Below are positions 58,972 to 64,000 of a DNA stretch of 64,000 nt, in pieces. The stretch covers positions 3,906,001 to 3,970,000 of the forward strand of contig JANTQA010000023.1 in NCBI GenBank assembly GCA_027625915.1, written 5' to 3'. Numbering within the stretch: the first letter of the stretch is position 1; each line of letters begins with the position of its first letter. The stretch comes from Anaeramoeba flamelloides (taxonomy: Eukaryota > Metamonada > Anaeramoebidae). A program made the position numbers and the translations under genes. The notes under the pieces are model-generated. The model ran no database searches and was not told the DNA's origin. It saw only the letters and a program-made list of their open reading frames with translations.

Positions 58972-61900
58972 TTATTTTAGAAAATATTTCAAAAATTTGG
59001 CTTTTTTATTCATCTCTTTTTTTAAGTTGGAATTTTTTTTTTTAAGCAAAACATTTCCGAAAATAAAAGTAAGTTTTTCTATATTCAAATGATTTAATTT
59101 TTTCATAATTAAGATATTTTTGAAAAAATTGATCAAAAAAGTGAAAGAATTTTTATGGAATTTAGGGAATTTTTTTAAAAGTGTAAAGGCATCTTTTTGA
59201 GAATTGGTTGCCAAGCAACGAGAATAAAAGCTATATGGGACCACTGGTGATGGTAAAGAATCTAAAAAGTCTAAGAGCGCCACGCAATAAGAATGGATTG
59301 AAAATCCAGTTTCAAACTCAATCCCAGTATCCAAGCATTCCCTAACGATAGCTGTCTGGCTTTCATCGCCAGTTTCTAAAAAGATATGATATTCCTCCAA
59401 ACCAAAATTTAAAATGTAATCCACGATTCTTATTAATTCCTTTGGTATTGGCAAGGGTTTAGCATTGTTTGAATAATAATCCATCTTTTCGGAAACACGG
59501 AATGGATCGGGGATTTTTACCAGATCATTAATCCTTACACCAAAACAAGATTTTTGCCATTGCCCTTTGATGTCAATAAAGAAATCGATCCCGCCTTGTA
59601 ATCGTAAGATCAAAATATCATCTAAAATTTCCTTTTTTGAATTTAAAAAACGAGAAACTTTATTATCCACTAGCAACGTGAATGTAATTTGCTTTGACTC
59701 ACCGGGCAATAATAGACAAGTGGGATCGTCGATTGATAACCATTTTTTACAAACGTCACCAGATTGCTTTTTGGAAACAAAATTATAAATTAAGGCCACT
59801 TTCCCTGTATTCATTAAAGAAATAGTCTTTTTTTTCGCAACACCATAATATATTTCTTGGAAATTAATAGAATGTTGGTCAATTGTTGCCTGTGGGATAT
59901 AGCTCATTTCCATAATATCCCATTCCTTAATAATCCTTTGTCTGAAGTCCCTTCTTTTTTCTGGATTAATTTTCCATGTTTCAAGTACAAACAGCGATGA
60001 AACGGGCTTGTGATCAGACGACAAATAACTCGGATGGCTGCAATAGCATAATTGGCTCAAGATTGGCAAATTTTTTCTTTTGTACTTCCAAAGGACCCGA
60101 TCAGTCCATGCCGGGAGCCTCATCTTTTCTGAAGTATCATAAATGTTTGTACCAGCATTGAATTTATATGTTGGCGCAAAATTCAAAATGCCCTCCTGAT
60201 AGTCATGGAAAACATTGCCATTCCTTATTTGCTCCTGCAATTGATCATAGGACTGCAGCTCTTGGAACTTCTCCTCCTCAATCATTTGAATCACCTCCTT
60301 TCTCGACGGATACCTTATCCGATAGTTTAAATCGCCCAGCCAAAATATTAGATCGTGATCATCAATATGAATTATTTTTTTTGTTGTCTTTTGTGTGCCC
60401 CTGCTTAAAGAATTGTTCAAATTGCTCTGACTAAGCCTTTTTGAATTCCGTTGTGTCTTTTTGTCAAGCCGCAACGACTTTCTTTTCTTTTTATTTTTTA
60501 ATAAGAGATTCTTTTTTTCAATTTCCATTTCAAATTGTTCATTACAATTTCGTTCAATGACAAAATTTAAATTATCAGAGATCGACTTTTGATCTTCATT
60601 CCTTTTTTCCACCTTTGATAAAGAACATGCTAAATGGGAGTTTATGATCACAATATTTGAATCAAACCAACTAAGCCTGATAGCTACACCACCCTTGTTA
60701 CCCAAGACATTCAAAATACCACATGCCACTTGGCTCGTCTTAACTTGTGTGATTTCAGATCGAATGCTTTTTTTAACATAAACGGCTAACAAAATACCAG
60801 ATAATTTTGAGACCTTTAAACACACATATTCCGCAGATAGTGATTTTAGTGTGGTTTCGATTTCGTTTGTCCACGGTTTTCCAGAGGATACACCACCAAC
60901 AAGAACAGAATTTACAGACATGTCTGTTTCTTGAAATCCTAGACCAATCAAATCTGGTAAATACTTTGCTTTGTTTTCTTTTCCTTCTTCTTGTTCTTCT
61001 TCTTCCTTTGCTATCATTTCCCACCCTTTTGCGATTTCTTCTTCCTCTTCTTCTTCTTCTTTTTTTATTATGGTTTCCCATTCTTTTTCCTTATCTTCTT
61101 CATTTTGATCTTTTGTAATTTCACTTTCTATTTCTATTCCTTTTGCCTTTTCCTTTCCCTTTTCTATTTCTTTTTCTATTTCTTTTTCTTTTTCTTTTTT
61201 TTCTTCGTCTTTTCTTGTTTCTGTTTGGGTTTCTTTTTCTTTTTCTTTTTCTTTTTCTTTTTCTTTTTCTTTTTCGTTTTCTACAATAAGATCCTTTTCT
61301 GTTTGAGTATTTACTTCTTTCTCATCCTCTTGATCTTTTTCTTTTTCATTTTCTTTACTCCTTTTTTCATTTTCTGTTTCTGTTGTTTCTTCAAGTTTTT
61401 TTCCATTAATGGGTATATTTTTCACTTTTGTTCTTTCTTGATTTTTATCTTGCTTTGGATTATCGTTTTCTTTCTCTTCTTCTTCTTGTTCTTGTTCTTG
61501 CTCTTTTTCTTTTTCTCTTTCTTTTTCTTGTTTTTTTTCTTTTTCTTTTTCATTTTGTTGAAATAATTGAATTTTTTCTGTTATCCAATTATGGAGAGAC
61601 TCATTTCTTGAAAGTTTTTTTTCGTTAACATTCCAAGTTCCGAGTAGTATTGTTCTTTCATTTTTATCAGAAAACACATATTTTTTTTTTTCTGATTTTG
61701 AAATGATAAATTGCTGCCTTATTTTATATATTTCATTTGAAGACAGATCGGTTGTTTGTAAATTCATAAAAAACGAATTTTCGTTTTCTTTTTTGCTATT
61801 ACTATTTTCATATTCATCATCTTCTTCGTCTTCATCGTACTCAACTGTTTCGCTTTCGATTTCGCTTTCACTTTCACTTTGAATTTCATTTTCGTTTTCA

Positions 61901-62649
61901 TTTTCCTTTCTCAAGCCAATTTTTGTTGACTTACTTAAGTCTGAAGTCGAAGTTTCTTTCGAGATTGTCGAAACTCTTAATTTTGAGATTTCAGATTTTG
62001 AAATAGTCTCAGAATTATGATGATTTTTTTGTATTCTTTTTCCATCTTGGTTTTGATCTTTTTTTTTTTTATTTGAGAACGAAAGTGTCGATTTTAAATG
62101 AGGAACAGATTTGTGTTTTTTTGATTTCTTTCTTTTGTTTGTTTTTTGTTTGGATCCTTTTTTATTTCTCGATCCAAAAAGAAAGAAAAGTTCTTTTGTT
62201 GGATCAAATTTTGTGGGTCGAAAAGAAGTGATCCATTTAAATTCAGGAACACACGACTCAAGATCTGGCTGGATCCATTTCATTAATTCAACATTTATTA
62301 ATTCTTTAATCCTTTGGGGTGCAGAAAAAATGAGAAAGGCACGATCTGTGAGTTTAATTTCAAAGTTTTGACTCGAGGAAATGTTCCTTATCACTAGATT
62401 TTCCGTGATCGGGAAAATGGTTTCCAATTCAAACCGTTTTTTACGCTTTCTATTAAAGATAAAAATCCCTGCAGACTCTTCCTTGTTTTCTTTTGTTATT
62501 TTGGAAATTACAATAGAAAACCATCTTGGTCGCGGTTTGTTTTTGTTATCAAATTGTTTGATTTCGTTAAGAAAGCCAAGCGTACATTTTGTTCCTAAAA
62601 TTTTGATGAGACTTTCTTCAACAAATATAAAATCCTTTTGTTTTTTCAT
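58972..62649 (-). CDS. OCRL: OCRL/INPP5B-type inositol polyphosphate 5-phosphatase with ASH and RhoGAP-like domains
   Basis: Removes the 5-phosphate from PI(4,5)P2 and related lipids on endosomes, Golgi and phagosomes. One uninterrupted frame of 1225 residues, no introns. Domains: a PH-like N-terminus (about 1-130), a Lys/Ser- and then Glu-rich linker, and the 5-phosphatase domain from GTWNVN (336). Its motifs are GFQETD (571), NKGGVAIRL, NSHLA (about 669), WLGDLNYRI (770), PAWTDRVLW (about 843) and SDHKPV (about 875). An ASH domain (about 885-1040) and a C-terminal RhoGAP-like domain (IPKELIRIVDYIL through PSPVVPYSFYSRCL) follow. The RhoGAP arginine-finger position reads HIFLETGD and lacks Arg, as in OCRL family members with inactive GAPs. 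Odd: about 220 Lys/Glu-rich residues are inserted between GTWNVN and the GFQE strand, inside the catalytic domain; all catalytic motifs remain. Human OCRL is about 900 residues, so the low-complexity insertions account for the extra length. The ATG at 62649 opens the domain and has no closer rival. Confidence 0.95.
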   Translation of the reverse strand: MKKQKDFIFVEESLIKILGTKCTLGFLNEIKQFDNKNKPRPRWFSIVISKITKENKEESAGIFIFNRKRKKRFELETIFPITENLVIRNISSSQNFEIKLTDRAFLIFSAPQRIKELINVELMKWIQPDLESCVPEFKWITSFRPTKFDPTKELFFLFGSRNKKGSKQKTNKRKKSKKHKSVPHLKSTLSFSNKKKKDQNQDGKRIQKNHHNSETISKSEISKLRVSTISKETSTSDLSKSTKIGLRKENENENEIQSESESEIESETVEYDEDEEDDEYENSNSKKENENSFFMNLQTTDLSSNEIYKIRQQFIISKSEKKKYVFSDKNERTILLGTWNVNEKKLSRNESLHNWITEKIQLFQQNEKEKEKKQEKEREKEKEQEQEQEEEEKENDNPKQDKNQERTKVKNIPINGKKLEETTETENEKRSKENEKEKDQEDEKEVNTQTEKDLIVENEKEKEKEKEKEKEKETQTETRKDEEKKEKEKEIEKEIEKGKEKAKGIEIESEITKDQNEEDKEKEWETIIKKEEEEEEEEIAKGWEMIAKEEEEQEEGKENKAKYLPDLIGLGFQETDMSVNSVLVGGVSSGKPWTNEIETTLKSLSAEYVCLKVSKLSGILLAVYVKKSIRSEITQVKTSQVACGILNVLGNKGGVAIRLSWFDSNIVIINSHLACSLSKVEKRNEDQKSISDNLNFVIERNCNEQFEMEIEKKNLLLKNKKKRKSLRLDKKTQRNSKRLSQSNLNNSLSRGTQKTTKKIIHIDDHDLIFWLGDLNYRIRYPSRKEVIQMIEEEKFQELQSYDQLQEQIRNGNVFHDYQEGILNFAPTYKFNAGTNIYDTSEKMRLPAWTDRVLWKYKRKNLPILSQLCYCSHPSYLSSDHKPVSSLFVLETWKINPEKRRDFRQRIIKEWDIMEMSYIPQATIDQHSINFQEIYYGVAKKKTISLMNTGKVALIYNFVSKKQSGDVCKKWLSIDDPTCLLLPGESKQITFTLLVDNKVSRFLNSKKEILDDILILRLQGGIDFFIDIKGQWQKSCFGVRINDLVKIPDPFRVSEKMDYYSNNAKPLPIPKELIRIVDYILNFGLEEYHIFLETGDESQTAIVRECLDTGIEFETGFSIHSYCVALLDFLDSLPSPVVPYSFYSRCLATNSQKDAFTLLKKFPKFHKNSFTFLINFFKNILIMKKLNHLNIEKLTFIFGNVLLKKKNSNLKKEMNKKAKFLKYFLK

Positions 62650-64000
62650 AATGGCCGTCGAATAAAAACAGAGTTTTTGGATTTGTAAAAATACTGATCA
62701 CCTTGGCTCGCTTTAATTCTTGAGAAAATTCTTAAAAAGAGAAAAAATAAAAACTGTAAAATCAAAAACAGTTTAAAAACATGACAATTTATTTTATTAC
62801 TTTGAGAAAACCTTCTTCGTTCACAATAAATTCAAAAACTAAGTTGTCTTGATCAAATGGATTGAAGATAAGAATATAGTTATTTAAGTCTAAATTATAT
62901 TGTCAAAAAATCGTTAGTTCAGATTTTGTTCGATCCATAAATAAGAAAAAACTTTCGATTTTAAGGGACTATTACCTACCAATAAGAATTTAAAAATTAA
63001 AAAATATGTCGCAATTGAAAGCAAATCACCTGATTAAATGGTTCAGGTGCTTTCAACAATACTAATGAAAAAATTGAACTAAAATTTGATCTAATGAATT
63101 TACCAATAATGTAGTCAAAATAAAGCGTGCAAAAAAAGTTAATGCGTGTTTCAAAATAAAAAGCGTGTTTTTTTGTTATAGTTGACCTATACATTAACCA
63201 ATCAAAGAAACCAATAATAAACCCTAAAAAAATACGGTACTGGTTTCTTAAAGTTCTATTATTTAAAAAGAAATTCTAAAAATGAAGGATTAAATTGGAA
63301 AATTTATCTTAAAAAATAGAGTAAATTTTTCAGAAAATTTTAATCGTCAAAAACCAAAAAATTTAAAAAAAATTGAGAAAATTATGAAAAATTTTCAACT
63401 ATTTGCATTCATAATTTAAATTTTACTGAAAATAACCAGACCTTTACTTTCAAAATTGATTTGTACTTAGGTATATTATTTAGTAGTAGATTGGACGTTG
63501 CCTTGGTATAAGAATAAAAAAAAGTATGGATAATATTTTGAAACACGGATTATAGTCGTTATGCACGCATTATTTTGATCACTGTATTCTAAATTTGAAT
63601 TCACTATCCTCTTTTTGGAAATAATTTGTTATTTTTTGTTAAGAGTCTAATGTTTGGTTAATTTTTTTATGTTTGATGTTCTGATCAGTAAAGTTGGAAC
63701 TTTTTTTGAAATTCTAATAAAGTTATTCTCTTTATTTTCCATTTTTCGGATCTCTTCATTATGTAATAATACCTCTTATCTTTGAAATATACCAAAACAA
63801 AAGTAAGATTTAAAGAGGCATGTTGTTTACAATTCTATTAATTAGGAGGGCTGGTCATTCTTTTTATTGTCTCTATTTATAAATTAAGTTTATTTTTGAT
63901 TTTTTTCTTTGTCAAAAATTACTTTTGATTTTTATAAAGTTTTTAATTTGATAAAATATTTAAAAATCAAAATTCCAGTTAAATAAAAGACTCAAAACGA
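62650..64000. other. 5' flank of the OCRL gene, no gene seen
   Basis: AT-rich sequence up to the window edge. It includes the promoter side of the OCRL gene. A 65-codon minus-strand frame (62997-63194) is unremarkable. I see no repeats matching the other families and no RNA gene. Confidence 0.6.

Noticed and set aside
60991-61628. Long Phe/Leu-rich plus-strand frames opposite the OCRL gene.
   Set aside because: Antisense shadow of the KE-rich insert; no conserved features.
38807-62649. A functional cluster of trafficking genes (SEC13, OCRL, AP-4).
   Set aside because: Genes are kilobases apart with separate 5' flanks and unrelated genes between them; co-location is probably chance.

Overview
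This is a very AT-rich nuclear segment from a unicellular eukaryote. It has spliceosomal introns (GTA...AG), standard stop codons (mostly TAA), low-complexity coding tracts rich in Lys/Glu, Asn/Thr or Ser, and long gene-poor stretches filled with short inverted-repeat elements. The gene set (AP-4 epsilon, twinfilin, casein kinase II beta, glycine C-acetyltransferase, SEC13, long-chain acyl-CoA synthetase, OCRL-type 5-phosphatase) is that of a free-living amoeboid or flagellate protist. The long KE-rich tracts in conserved proteins recall Anaeramoeba, but the sequence alone does not settle the taxon.

Layout. On the + strand are the 3' two-thirds of AP-4 epsilon (1596-4465, 5' end outside the window) and twinfilin (about 10111-16792, at least three exons). 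On the - strand are CK2 beta (18409-25104, three exons with a 4.8 kb intron), glycine C-acetyltransferase (30031-31866, three exons), SEC13 (38807-40180, three exons), a long-chain acyl-CoA synthetase (48056-53949, five exons including one of 10 nt) and an OCRL/INPP5B homologue (58972-62649, one exon). I rebuilt the split genes by matching homologous protein segments, splice sites and reading phase. All joins keep the frame and restore family-length proteins.

The rest is non-coding. It holds at least five families of short palindromic or terminal-inverted-repeat elements (MITE-like or foldback), several of them inside the long introns of twinfilin, CK2 beta and the acyl-CoA synthetase, plus diverged dispersed repeats, (TA)n tracts and unusual C/G homopolymers. 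I found no intact transposase, tRNA, rRNA or CRISPR array.

Functionally, three genes act in membrane traffic (AP-4 at the trans-Golgi, SEC13 in COPII coats and the nuclear pore, OCRL-type phosphatase on endosomes and Golgi). Twinfilin acts on actin, CK2 beta on kinase signalling, and the other two in amino-acid and lipid metabolism. They look like ordinary neighbours, not an operon-like system. The most notable observations are the CK2 beta protein with a roughly 400-residue charged extension, the 10-nt micro-exon in the acyl-CoA synthetase, the roughly 220-residue charged insert inside the OCRL catalytic domain, and the foldback element family.
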